64,000 bases of DNA. Source: Rhizobium sp. WYJ-E13 (lineage in GTDB: Bacteria; Pseudomonadota; Alphaproteobacteria; Rhizobiales; Rhizobiaceae). Position numbers and translations under genes: made by a program. The first letter of the stretch is position 1, and the number at the start of each line of letters is the position of its first letter. The notes under the pieces are model-generated. The model saw nothing but the letters and a program-made list of their open reading frames with translations. It was not told where the DNA came from and did not search any database. Location of the stretch: NCBI RefSeq assembly GCF_018987265.1, contig NZ_CP076853.1, positions 930,001 to 994,000 of the forward strand, in the 5' to 3' direction. Below are positions 56,437 through 64,000 of this stretch, piece by piece.

Positions 56437-57995
56437 TAGGCGTTTTCCGTGTTGAGCAGCCGGATCGGCGTTAGGAACAGGATCTTGAGGTCGAACCAGA
56501 GCGACCAGTTCTCGATATAATAGAGGTCGTAGGCCGTGCGGAACTTGATCTTCTCGTCATTGTCCACTTCGCCGCGCCAGCCGTTGATCTGCGCCCAGCC
56601 GGTGACACCGGGCTTGACGCGGTGACGGGCGAAATAACCGTCGACGATATCGGCGAAAGCGCGTTCGCGCGCCTGCGCGAGCACGGCGTGCGGACGCGGG
56701 CCGACCAGCGAAAGTTCGCCCTTCAGCACGTTGAAGAGCTGCGGCAGCTCGTCGATCGAGGACTTGCGGATGAAGCGGCCGACGGGTGTGACACGCGGAT
56801 CACCCTTGGTGACGGCAGCCCTTGCCGTCGGATCACCCATGCTGGCGTACATGGAGCGGAACTTGAAGACGTTGATGATCTCGTTGTTGAAGCCATGACG
56901 CTTCTGCATGAAGAAGACCGGCCCTTCCGAGGTCGCCTTCACGGCGATCGCTGTCGCCAGCATGATCGGCCAGAGCAGGCAGAGCGCGATGATGGTGAAG
57001 AAGATATCGAATGCCCGTTTGGCAACGGAATCCCAGTCGCGGATCGGCTTCTTGAAAATATCGAGCATCGGCACTGCGCCCACATGCGAATAGGCGCGCG
57101 GGCGGAAACGCAGGCGATTGGCGTGTGCGGCAAGGCGAATGTCGACCGGCAGCACCCAGAGTTTCTTCAAAAGTTCGAAAATACGTGCTTCGGCAGACAG
57201 CGGCAGTGCGATGATCAGCATGTCGATGCGCGTCATCCGCACGAATTCGACGAGTTCACTCACCGTGCCGAGCTTCGGATAGCCCGCCACCATGATCGGC
57301 GAGCGCTTCTCGCCGCGGTCGTCGAAGATGCCGCAGATACGGATGTCGTTATCCGCCTGCTGCTCCAGCATGCGGATCAGTTCCTTGGCCGGCTCGCCCC
57401 CGCCGACGATGACGGCGCGGCGCTCCATGATGCCGTTGCGCGCCCAGTTGCGGATGCCCTGCGCCACGAGGAAGCGCTCGATAACCAGAAAGAGCGCACC
57501 TGCAATAAACCAGATACCGTAGGATTCCGCAGTAGCTGCGCTGAGGCCGCGCAAGAGCGAGAAGCTGCCTGTTGTCAGCACGAAGACGATGGCGAATGCT
57601 GCGAACGCACGTGGCAGATATCGCACGCGGGCTCTGAGAGCCGGAATGGAATAGGTATCGGCAAGTTGAATCGCCACGACGGTCGATGCTGAAACGACAG
57701 CCGCCATGACGGCCCGCATCGCGATGCTGTCGCTGCCGTCGCCGGGTGCGAAATAGAAGGTGACAAGGCCGATGACGAACTGCGTCAGGAATTCCAGCAG
57801 CCGCAACTGGCCGATAATGATGACAGGCGAGTAGGTTCCGTCACGAAACTGCTCGGCAATCTGACGGGCATAGGGATTGATGGGAGGCGTATCGCCGGCA
57901 GCATGCATAGAGGCGTCGCCGCGCGTCTCTACATCAGAAACCTGCTTGCGCAGGGCTTCCACGTCGAACTGTCCGCTCTTTTCCAGCTTGTTCAT
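56433..57995 (-). CDS. Undecaprenyl-phosphate glycosyl-1-phosphate transferase
   Basis: A 520-residue initiating sugar transferase. It has an N-terminal set of about five membrane helices, a nucleotide-binding-like middle domain (AVIVGGGEPAKELIRMLEQQ), and a C-terminal catalytic domain (KRAFDIFFTIIALCLLWPIM ... SSIDELPQLFNVLKGELSLV GPRP). It transfers glucose- or galactose-1-phosphate to undecaprenyl phosphate at the inner membrane. This resembles the UppE-type or ExoY/WcaJ proteins; the sugar is not known. Confidence 0.9.
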   Translation of the reverse strand: MNKLEKSGQFDVEALRKQVSDVETRGDASMHAAGDTPPINPYARQIAEQFRDGTYSPVIIIGQLRLLEFLTQFVIGLVTFYFAPGDGSDSIAMRAVMAAVVSASTVVAIQLADTYSIPALRARVRYLPRAFAAFAIVFVLTTGSFSLLRGLSAATAESYGIWFIAGALFLVIERFLVAQGIRNWARNGIMERRAVIVGGGEPAKELIRMLEQQADNDIRICGIFDDRGEKRSPIMVAGYPKLGTVSELVEFVRMTRIDMLIIALPLSAEARIFELLKKLWVLPVDIRLAAHANRLRFRPRAYSHVGAVPMLDIFKKPIRDWDSVAKRAFDIFFTIIALCLLWPIMLATAIAVKATSEGPVFFMQKRHGFNNEIINVFKFRSMYASMGDPTARAAVTKGDPRVTPVGRFIRKSSIDELPQLFNVLKGELSLVGPRPHAVLAQARERAFADIVDGYFARHRVKPGVTGWAQINGWRGEVDNDEKIKFRTAYDLYYIENWSLWFDLKILFLTPIRLLNTENAY

Positions 57996-58050
57996 GGGGC
58001 TTCATCGCTCGTTGATGTGAGCGGGATAACAGAAAGCCCCTAAGAAACTT

Positions 58051-59220
58051 TTACGAGGCGGCCGAGATTGCCTGTGCCGTAGCGGGATTGACGAGCTCGC
58101 CGTAGAGTTTCAGCACTTCGCGGGCCATGACCGGCGCGGAAAAGACCGATTTGACCGCTTCAGGAGAAGGCATGACCTTGTCGTGCCAGCCGGGCACTGT
58201 CAGTGCCTCCGCCATCACCCGCGCCAGATCGTCGGAATCCCCCGGTGTCACCAGTGCGGGACTGTCTGTTCCAAGCACCTCGGGAATGCCGCCGACACGC
58301 GAGGCGATGACCGTCTTGCCGGCGCCGAGCCCTTCCAGAACGATGTAAGGCATGGCTTCGGCGCGGGAGGGGACGACGAGATTCTGCGCCATGGAGAAGG
58401 CCTCCCTCACGCGCATGGCGGGCAGCATGCCGATGCGCTTGCCGAGGCCGCGCTCGACCATCATCTCGCGATAACGGTCGCGTTCCGGTCCGTCGCCGAT
58501 CATCAGCGCCGAAAGCGGCCGGCCGAGCAGGCGCTCGGTCTTGGCGAAGGCGTCGATGAAAAGATCCGGGCCTTTGAGATCGCGCAGCATGCCGACATAG
58601 ATGAAATGTACGGCGTCGGAGCGGGTCGGAATATCGGAAAAATCCCGTGCGCCGATGCCGTTATAGATCAGCCGGTTCATGACCCGGGGCCGGCCCACCT
58701 TGGTCGCATAGGTTTGTCGCTCGTATTCGCAGATGAAGACCAGCGCATCGGTAAAATACTCCTGCAGCCGCTCCATGCGCAGCACGAACTGGCCGAGCAT
58801 GGAGGCGCGGGAATAATGCAGGCTTCCGCCATGCGCAGTATAGAGGCGGGCTACGCGATACCTGTTGACCCGCAGGGCTGAGCCGGCAAGCCGCGCGAGC
58901 ACGCCGCCCTTGGCGCCGTGCCCATGCAGCACATCCGGCCGCAAGCTCCTGATTTCCTTGAATGTATTCCAGAGAACCGCTGCATCCGACGGGCTGATGG
59001 AGCGCCGTATCGGAATGCGCATCAGACCGAGCGAAAGATAGGGGCGGATATCGTCGAAGAGGCTGTCCTCATATTCGCCGCCGGTCGAACTGTCGCAGAT
59101 GATGCCGATGTCATGGCCCGCCCGGCTGTGTTCCTCCACGAGATCGCGGACATGGCGGAAAATTCCGCCGACCGGCGAGCGGAAGCAGTGAAGAATGCGG
59201 AGGGGCCTCTGTTCTATCAT
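58051..59220 (-). CDS. Glycosyltransferase family 4
   Basis: A 389-residue GT-B glycosyltransferase. The acceptor-side glycine loop is SPVGGIFRHVRDLVEEH, and the donor site has the EX7E pattern in EAMPYIVLE together with AGKTVIASRVGGIPE. The enzyme should add a sugar to the lipid-linked repeat unit in the cytoplasm. It is 3 bases downstream of the OPX gene. Confidence 0.9.
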   Translation of the reverse strand: MIEQRPLRILHCFRSPVGGIFRHVRDLVEEHSRAGHDIGIICDSSTGGEYEDSLFDDIRPYLSLGLMRIPIRRSISPSDAAVLWNTFKEIRSLRPDVLHGHGAKGGVLARLAGSALRVNRYRVARLYTAHGGSLHYSRASMLGQFVLRMERLQEYFTDALVFICEYERQTYATKVGRPRVMNRLIYNGIGARDFSDIPTRSDAVHFIYVGMLRDLKGPDLFIDAFAKTERLLGRPLSALMIGDGPERDRYREMMVERGLGKRIGMLPAMRVREAFSMAQNLVVPSRAEAMPYIVLEGLGAGKTVIASRVGGIPEVLGTDSPALVTPGDSDDLARVMAEALTVPGWHDKVMPSPEAVKSVFSAPVMAREVLKLYGELVNPATAQAISAAS

Positions 59221-59223
59221 CGG

Positions 59224-59799
59224 CTAGAAAAGCCGTTCGCGGACATAGATCGTGTCGCCGGCGATGATCGGGCCGGAAATATTGACGCGGCCCGTCAGCA
59301 CCTGTCCGTTGATCTTGCGCGTGACGTCGACCATGCTCTGGTTGGCGCGGCTGGTGAAGCCGCCGGCAACTGCGATGGCGTTCTGAACGGTCATGCCGGG
59401 CACATAGGCATATTGGCCGGGCTGGCCGACTTCGCCCATGATGAAGACGGAACGATACCGGTCGACATCGATGGTGACATCAGGATCGCGAAGATAGCCC
59501 TGCTGCAGCTTCTGGGCGATCTGGCCCGAGAGTTGCTGCAGGGTGCGGCCGCGGGCAGGGACCTGGCCGATAAGGGGGAATGCGATATAGCCGGCCTGAT
59601 CCACCGTATAGGTATTGGTCAGCGTTGCCTGATCGAAGACGGTGATGCGCAGGCGGTCGCCGCTGTCGAGCGAATAGGGCTGGATCGTCGCCTGGTTGAA
59701 GGCCTTCGGCGCCGGCCGATAGGTGGTGCAGCCCGCCAGTGCAGCCATCATGGCGACAAGGCTCATAGCCATCAGGATCTTGGGCTGGACGAAGGGCAT
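59224..59799 (-). CDS. Polysaccharide export lipoprotein (Wza/OPX family)
   Basis: A 191-residue outer-membrane export protein. The signal peptide ends in the lipobox LAGC. The polysaccharide-export domain reads YSLDSGDRLRITVFDQ and the SLBB domain FIMGEVGQPGQYAYVPG and GGFTSRANQS. It forms a channel for the polymer through the outer membrane. I start at 59799 (MPFVQPK); a GTG four codons upstream is possible. It heads the minus-strand operon and diverges from the Wzc-like gene. Confidence 0.88.
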   Translation of the reverse strand: MPFVQPKILMAMSLVAMMAALAGCTTYRPAPKAFNQATIQPYSLDSGDRLRITVFDQATLTNTYTVDQAGYIAFPLIGQVPARGRTLQQLSGQIAQKLQQGYLRDPDVTIDVDRYRSVFIMGEVGQPGQYAYVPGMTVQNAIAVAGGFTSRANQSMVDVTRKINGQVLTGRVNISGPIIAGDTIYVRERLF

Positions 59800-59986
59800 C
59801 CGCTTGCTCACAGGAAGATAATTCGGTCGAGCCGTTATCGATCTATTAGGGTTAATGCCCGGTAAAAAAACCGCCGATTTCCTCAAATCCTTTATCAGGA
59901 GCATCTTGTTTGCGAGGGAGTTGCCATTAACCGTTGAGTTACCATGGTCGTTTACGCTTCGGGCAGTTCGTATTGGAGTAATGAGT

Positions 59987-62173
59987 ATGTCCCGCGTAGC
60001 GAGTGATCAGGATGTGGACATCGACCTCGGCCAGCTTGCGCGCGCGGTCTGGGCACGTCGTCTGAGAATATTGACGATCACCGCATTCGGTGCGGCAGTC
60101 GCTTTTGCCGGCGCCAAGATCGTTTCGCCGCAATATCGCAGCGAGACACGCGTACTCATCGAACCGCGCGCTCCGGCCTTTGCCAATACGCAGACGAGTG
60201 ACGCCAATGCTGGACCGCTGCTCGATGAGCTGAATATCGCCAGCCAGGTGCAGCTTCTGCAATCGGCCGACCTCATTAAGCAGGTCATCAACAATCTGAA
60301 GCTCTACAATCTGCCGGAATTCGATGCTGCCGCGAACGGCTCCGCGCTCACCGATATCCTCGTGGCGCTGCACCTGAAGAAGAACCCGCTGGAAAATCCG
60401 CCGGAAGAGCGTGTCATCGACGCCTTCACCCAGCGTCTGCAGGTCTATCAGGTGCCGGGCTCGCGCGTCATCGGCATTACCTTCACCTCCAAGGATCCGA
60501 AGCTCGCCGCGAGCATTCCGAACGCCATGGCGCAGGTCTACCTGGCGATCCAGAGCGGCGCCAAGCTCGACTCCAACTCGGAAGCGACGCGCTGGCTCGA
60601 ACCCGAGATCGACAGCCTGCGCCAGAAGGTGAGCGAGGCCGAGAAAAAGGTCGCCGATTACCGCACGACCCACGGCCTGTTGCAGACCAATGGCACGACG
60701 ACCTTCACCGCGCAGCAGCTCAACGACATTTCCGTCGAGCTGACCCGCGTGCGTACAGACAAGGCGAATGCCGAGGCGAGGGCACAAGCCGTGCGCAATG
60801 CGCTGTCTTCAGGCGAAGCCTCCGATACGCTAGGTGACATCATGTCGTCGCAGTCGATCCAGCGGCTGAAGGCGACCGAATCCGGCCTGCAATCGCAGAT
60901 ATCAGACCTGCAGACGAGCCTGCTCAACAACCATCCGCGGCTGAAGAGCCTGCGTGCCCAGCTTGCCGATATCCGCACGCAGATCCGCCAGGAAACGCAG
61001 AAGATCCTTGCCAGCATCGAAAACGAGACGAAGGTCGCCGATCTGCGCGCCAAGGAACTTGAGCAGCAGTCCGATAAGCTGCAGGCCAACAGCGCCAGGG
61101 CAGGCGAGGACGAAGTCGGCCTGAACGCGCTGGAGCGGGAGGCGAACGCCCAGCGCCAGCTTCTCGAAACCTACCTCGTTCGCTACCGCGAAGCCGCGTC
61201 CCGTGCCGACCGGAATTCCAGCCCGGCGGACGCCCGTATCGTTTCGAAAGCGATCGAGCAGGTCGATCCTTATTTCCCGAAAGTCGTGCCTATCGTCATC
61301 GTTGCTGCCGTCGCAACCCTCATCATGAGCGCGATCGTCGTCATGCTCTCCGAACTCTTCAGTGGCCGCGCGCTTCGCCCGGTCGAGCCTCTGGAAGTCG
61401 AATCTCGCACCATCGAAGACAGCGTCGAGGAGGAAGAGCAGGGCGGAGCAGCTGCCATTCCTGCGGGAACGGCTCCCGTTCCCGCAGCAAGGCCTGCCAA
61501 GCCCAGTATGCTGACGGCAGCCGTCGACGACGACGAGGAGCCCGAAGTCGAGCCGGTCGAGGAAGCGCCTGCCGACGAGAACGAGTTCTCCGTCTCTTCC
61601 GTCGCAAGCTATCTCGCCGACTGCCGTGCTCCGCTCGCCGTTTCCATATCCCCGACCGGTGATAATGGCTCCGCCGCAACTGTTGCCTTGGCACGCCTGC
61701 TGGCCGATGATGGACGCCGGGTGATCCTGATCGACATGACCGGCTCCGGCTATCCGACCGAACTCATGGCTGAAAACCCCGAGGCACCGGGCGTTACCGA
61801 TCTTCTCTGCGGCGAGGCTGCCTTCGGCGAGACGATCCATGGCGACCGGCTTTCCGATGCGCACTTGATCCCGCAGGGTGTGAGCGATGTACGTCGCGCC
61901 ATGCGAGGCGCCGATCGGCTGTCGCTGCTGCTCGATGCGCTGTCATCGGCCTACGATATCGTCATCGTGGAATGCGGCGCGGCCGATGTCGCCAGCGTGT
62001 CAAGACTGACGCGCAGCAAGGAGATCGAGATTATCCTGTCTCTGCCTGAGATCGAAGAAGCTGCCTTCGTCGGCCTGATGCAGGATTTCCAGGACGCCGG
62101 CTACGAGCGTGTGGTTCTGATGTCGGTTGGCGAAGAGGTCGCGATGCGCAGCCCCGCGCGCCATGCTGCCTGA
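59987..62173 (+). CDS. Wzz/Wzc-like chain-length protein with a degenerate kinase domain
   Basis: A 728-residue inner-membrane protein. The first helix (~28-46) is followed by a Wzz domain, long coiled-coil segments, a second helix at ~433, an acidic Pro-rich linker (~500-540), and a C-terminal P-loop-type domain from ~550. In the place of a Walker A the sequence is SPTGDNGSAATVALA, without the lysine, and the C-terminus lacks a tyrosine cluster. Thus it looks like a BY-kinase that has lost its catalytic site and may act only in length control and export. I chose the ATG 59987 because GGAG lies 8 bases before it. Confidence 0.88.
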   Translation: MSRVASDQDVDIDLGQLARAVWARRLRILTITAFGAAVAFAGAKIVSPQYRSETRVLIEPRAPAFANTQTSDANAGPLLDELNIASQVQLLQSADLIKQVINNLKLYNLPEFDAAANGSALTDILVALHLKKNPLENPPEERVIDAFTQRLQVYQVPGSRVIGITFTSKDPKLAASIPNAMAQVYLAIQSGAKLDSNSEATRWLEPEIDSLRQKVSEAEKKVADYRTTHGLLQTNGTTTFTAQQLNDISVELTRVRTDKANAEARAQAVRNALSSGEASDTLGDIMSSQSIQRLKATESGLQSQISDLQTSLLNNHPRLKSLRAQLADIRTQIRQETQKILASIENETKVADLRAKELEQQSDKLQANSARAGEDEVGLNALEREANAQRQLLETYLVRYREAASRADRNSSPADARIVSKAIEQVDPYFPKVVPIVIVAAVATLIMSAIVVMLSELFSGRALRPVEPLEVESRTIEDSVEEEEQGGAAAIPAGTAPVPAARPAKPSMLTAAVDDDEEPEVEPVEEAPADENEFSVSSVASYLADCRAPLAVSISPTGDNGSAATVALARLLADDGRRVILIDMTGSGYPTELMAENPEAPGVTDLLCGEAAFGETIHGDRLSDAHLIPQGVSDVRRAMRGADRLSLLLDALSSAYDIVIVECGAADVASVSRLTRSKEIEIILSLPEIEEAAFVGLMQDFQDAGYERVVLMSVGEEVAMRSPARHAA

Positions 62174-62176
62174 TCT

Positions 62177-63412
62177 TCAGCCAATCTTGGCCCGGATGCT
62201 CTGGGCGAATTTATAGAGACCAGGGCGGGCCTTGATGAAGGCCTTGCCGCGGGTAATTGCCCGGTGCGCCGTGCCGGCTGCGATGCCGATGCCTGAGATC
62301 GGCAGAACCACATCGTAATGGTCCGTTTCGACCGGCGCCCAGGAGCGCTTGTAGGTCTGGTCGCCGAGACCGAAATCGAAGAGTGCCACTCCCTTGCCGT
62401 GCAGGCTCGATATCATCTGCCAGAAGAGGAATTCGCCGGGGCTTGCATCCGCAACCAGATCCTCGTCGATCGCACCGAACTGGCAGATGACGTGGTCCTC
62501 TTTGCGGGAAATCCCCGACAGCGCGGCGATGCGTCCCTCATACTCGCCCTTCAGGCGCAGGGCGCGCATCTGCAGGCCGAAATTGTCGCCAATCCGTTTG
62601 TCGATCAGCCCGTGCAGGAAGGCCTTGGTCTCGGCATCCGCAAAGACATCGGGCAGGCCGAGCGAGGCGAAGCGGGCGCTTTTCAGGCGGAAGAACATGT
62701 CGAGCAGTTCATGCTGCTCCGCGGATGCTTCCGGCGCGATGTAGTCGAAGCCACCGACCGCCTCCAGCCGCCGGCTCTGCGTGCGGAATTTCTTGCGCCT
62801 GCTTTTGGCGTTGAGCTGCTGCAGCGTCTTCTCGAACGTATCGAGGAGCGGAAGCTGATAGGCGTGGTTCTGGTTCTGCACCATGGGCAGGCCGGCAAGC
62901 ATGTTACGACGGCTGCGCCATTCCAGCGGAATATTCTGCAAAAGAAGCAAATCGGCCTTGCCGGCGAGTGCTGCACGAAGGCCGGCGGCGAGGCGATGGC
63001 TGTCTACCGCATCACCATCTTCGGCAAAGGCTTGCGAAAACAGGCCGGTATTGATGTTGCTGTGGTCGGCGCCGATGAATTTGGCGATCCGCATGCCGCG
63101 CGCGGCGACGATTTCCACTGGCAGGATGAAGGCGGTGTGGTTGCCGCTCCTGCCGCGCAGGATGGCGAGCGGACGGCGGAAGGCGGCCACCCAAGCCGCG
63201 CACCAGTCATAGCTCTGATGCAGCGAGGAAAGGTTGTCGCGCTCCAGCGCGCGCCATTCCTCTTCAAGGGGCTCCATCCTGTCGAAAAGCTTGATATCGA
63301 GTTCGGCCATGGCGAGTTTCACGCTGAGTTGTCGCAGCCGGGAAATGCCGGCTTCGGCTTGCGCAGCAGCGTCAAACTTTTGTTCCAGAATATCGAGCCT
63401 CTGCGTCTGCAC
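62177..63412 (-). CDS. FemAB/GNAT-type acyltransferase of the polysaccharide locus
   Basis: A 411-residue protein with the FemAB-type double GNAT fold (EEEWRALERDNLSSLHQSYD near the N-terminus; KSRRKKFRTQSRRL; GEFLFWQMISSLHGKGVALF at the end). Such proteins acylate or transfer amino acids in polysaccharide or cellulose loci. The start is a GTG at 63412 with GGAGAAAG 8 bases upstream; longer open sequence upstream is not family-like. It converges on the Wzc-like gene with a 3-base gap. Confidence 0.85.
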   Translation of the reverse strand: MQTQRLDILEQKFDAAAQAEAGISRLRQLSVKLAMAELDIKLFDRMEPLEEEWRALERDNLSSLHQSYDWCAAWVAAFRRPLAILRGRSGNHTAFILPVEIVAARGMRIAKFIGADHSNINTGLFSQAFAEDGDAVDSHRLAAGLRAALAGKADLLLLQNIPLEWRSRRNMLAGLPMVQNQNHAYQLPLLDTFEKTLQQLNAKSRRKKFRTQSRRLEAVGGFDYIAPEASAEQHELLDMFFRLKSARFASLGLPDVFADAETKAFLHGLIDKRIGDNFGLQMRALRLKGEYEGRIAALSGISRKEDHVICQFGAIDEDLVADASPGEFLFWQMISSLHGKGVALFDFGLGDQTYKRSWAPVETDHYDVVLPISGIGIAAGTAHRAITRGKAFIKARPGLYKFAQSIRAKIG

Positions 63413-63537
63413 TGGTCTTTCTCCGGTCAAGAGATGTGTTGCAGAGGAAGGTAGAGCGCCGAGACGTATATTTGGTTTAACCGCTGCGCCTGGCTGCGGT
63501 TTTCCGCAGATCAGGGTTATTCCGCCGTTAATCCGCC

Positions 63538-63747
63538 CTACTGCTGTCTCGGGCCGGCCATCCACTTGATGATGACCATCGCCGGCAGCACCCAGAGCAG
63601 GCCGGTGAGCGCGAAGTAAAGCAGATGTCCCCACCACGGCGCATTGCCAAGTGTGGCGACCGCGATCGTATTCGCCACAATCGCATAGAAAAGCACGAGG
63701 ATGATGATCAGGATCGTGCCGATGAATTTGCGAAGGCGGACGGGCAT
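63538..63747 (-). CDS. DUF2842 family membrane protein
   Basis: A 69-residue protein with two transmembrane helices (FIGTILIIILVLFYAIVANT; GHLLYFALTGLLWVLPAMVI) and the family end IIKWMAGPRQQ. It is normally found beside ctaA in Rhizobiales, where it may assist cytochrome oxidase assembly; the real function is unknown. The start at 63747 begins MPVRLRKFIGT. Confidence 0.85.
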   Translation of the reverse strand: MPVRLRKFIGTILIIILVLFYAIVANTIAVATLGNAPWWGHLLYFALTGLLWVLPAMVIIKWMAGPRQQ

Positions 63748-63862
63748 CGTATAACTTTCGAGCGGATGGGATTGAACCGGCGCGACGGCATGCCGCAAAG
63801 GTTCGGGGCTTGTTTTGCATCAGCCGCTGGGGCAAATCAACTGCCGGATAAAAGGAGAGATC

Positions 63863-64000
63863 ATGGCCGTCGCGAACCTGAGCCCCGAGCAGGCGATCCG
63901 CACCGAAGTGCGCAGGCAGGATAATAACCGCCGCGCCGTGCGCATCTGGCTGGGCTTCGTGCTTCTGGCGCTCTTCTGTCTGGTGCTTGTGGGCGGCGCG
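63863..64000 (+). CDS. ctaA: Heme A synthase, 5' part only
   Basis: The first 46 residues (MAVANLSPEQAIRTEVRRQD ... FCLVLVGGA) match the start of COX15/CtaA, which oxidises heme O to heme A for cytochrome c oxidase. The first transmembrane helix is visible. AAAGGAGAGA precedes the ATG. The gene continues past the right edge. The DUF2842 gene lies divergently upstream. Confidence 0.85.
   Translation, partial: MAVANLSPEQAIRTEVRRQDNNRRAVRIWLGFVLLALFCLVLVGGA

Overview
The window is a stretch of alphaproteobacterial chromosome, almost certainly from a Rhizobium or close relative (Rhizobiaceae). This is read from gene content and order, not from a database search: fabH-ihfA-MerR, DUF2842-ctaA, ldtR/ldtP, ubiquinol-cytochrome c chaperone-DUF177-plsX, a leucyltransferase of the Bpt type, an Mg-type hemB, and several families of palindromic intergenic repeats typical of rhizobia. 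Coding density is high, most genes are GC-rich at third positions, and only one RNA gene was found, a tRNA-Pro(GGG).

Layout. 0-4.4 kb: 5' part of uvrC with a coupled pteridine-reductase-like SDR, an Omp25-type porin-like protein, a GST and rlmJ. 4.4-8.5 kb: a molybdopterin oxidoreductase overlapping a nudK-like Nudix gene, then a phnM without other phn genes. 8.5-16.2 kb: purMN, a PerM/AI-2E permease, hdaA (replication control), and ppk-ppx (polyphosphate), with a possible Pho box before ppk. 16.2-25.3 kb: a secreted phytase-esterase-like protein, a membrane class III nucleotide cyclase, rnd, two tiny membrane proteins, a Tat-exported multicopper oxidase, aspS and a periplasmic protein of unknown function. 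25.5-32.3 kb: parC, an SRPBCC protein, an AbrB-Doc toxin-antitoxin pair, bpt, an RDD protein, hemB and a DUF6163 protein.

32.3-36.3 kb is the most accessory-looking part. The MarR-type regulator LdtR and the L,D-transpeptidase LdtP are separated by 2 kb that is AT-rich in places. It holds two tiny, mutually similar membrane proteins and a C-terminal relic of an ArdC-like antirestriction protein. 36.4-43 kb: glyA, nrdR, ribD, ribE, ribH, nusB; ribD carries a palindromic repeat element inserted in frame. 43-50.6 kb: H+-pyrophosphatase, a BamE-like lipoprotein, the cytochrome bc1 chaperone, DUF177, plsX-fabH-ihfA-MerR (fatty acid/lipid start and nucleoid protein). 50.6-55 kb: an orphan receiver, a HAD phosphatase, several small secreted or cytoplasmic unknowns and tRNA-Pro.

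55-63.4 kb: a surface polysaccharide locus (Wzy-like ligase/polymerase, initiating glycosyl-1-phosphate transferase, GT4, OPX exporter, Wzz/Wzc-like protein with a degenerate kinase domain, FemAB/GNAT acyltransferase). It resembles the unipolar polysaccharide (upp) locus of Agrobacterium. A small HTH regulator overlaps the end of the operon by 4 bases. The window ends in ctaA (heme A synthase). No CRISPR array, rRNA operon, intact insertion sequence or prophage was seen.
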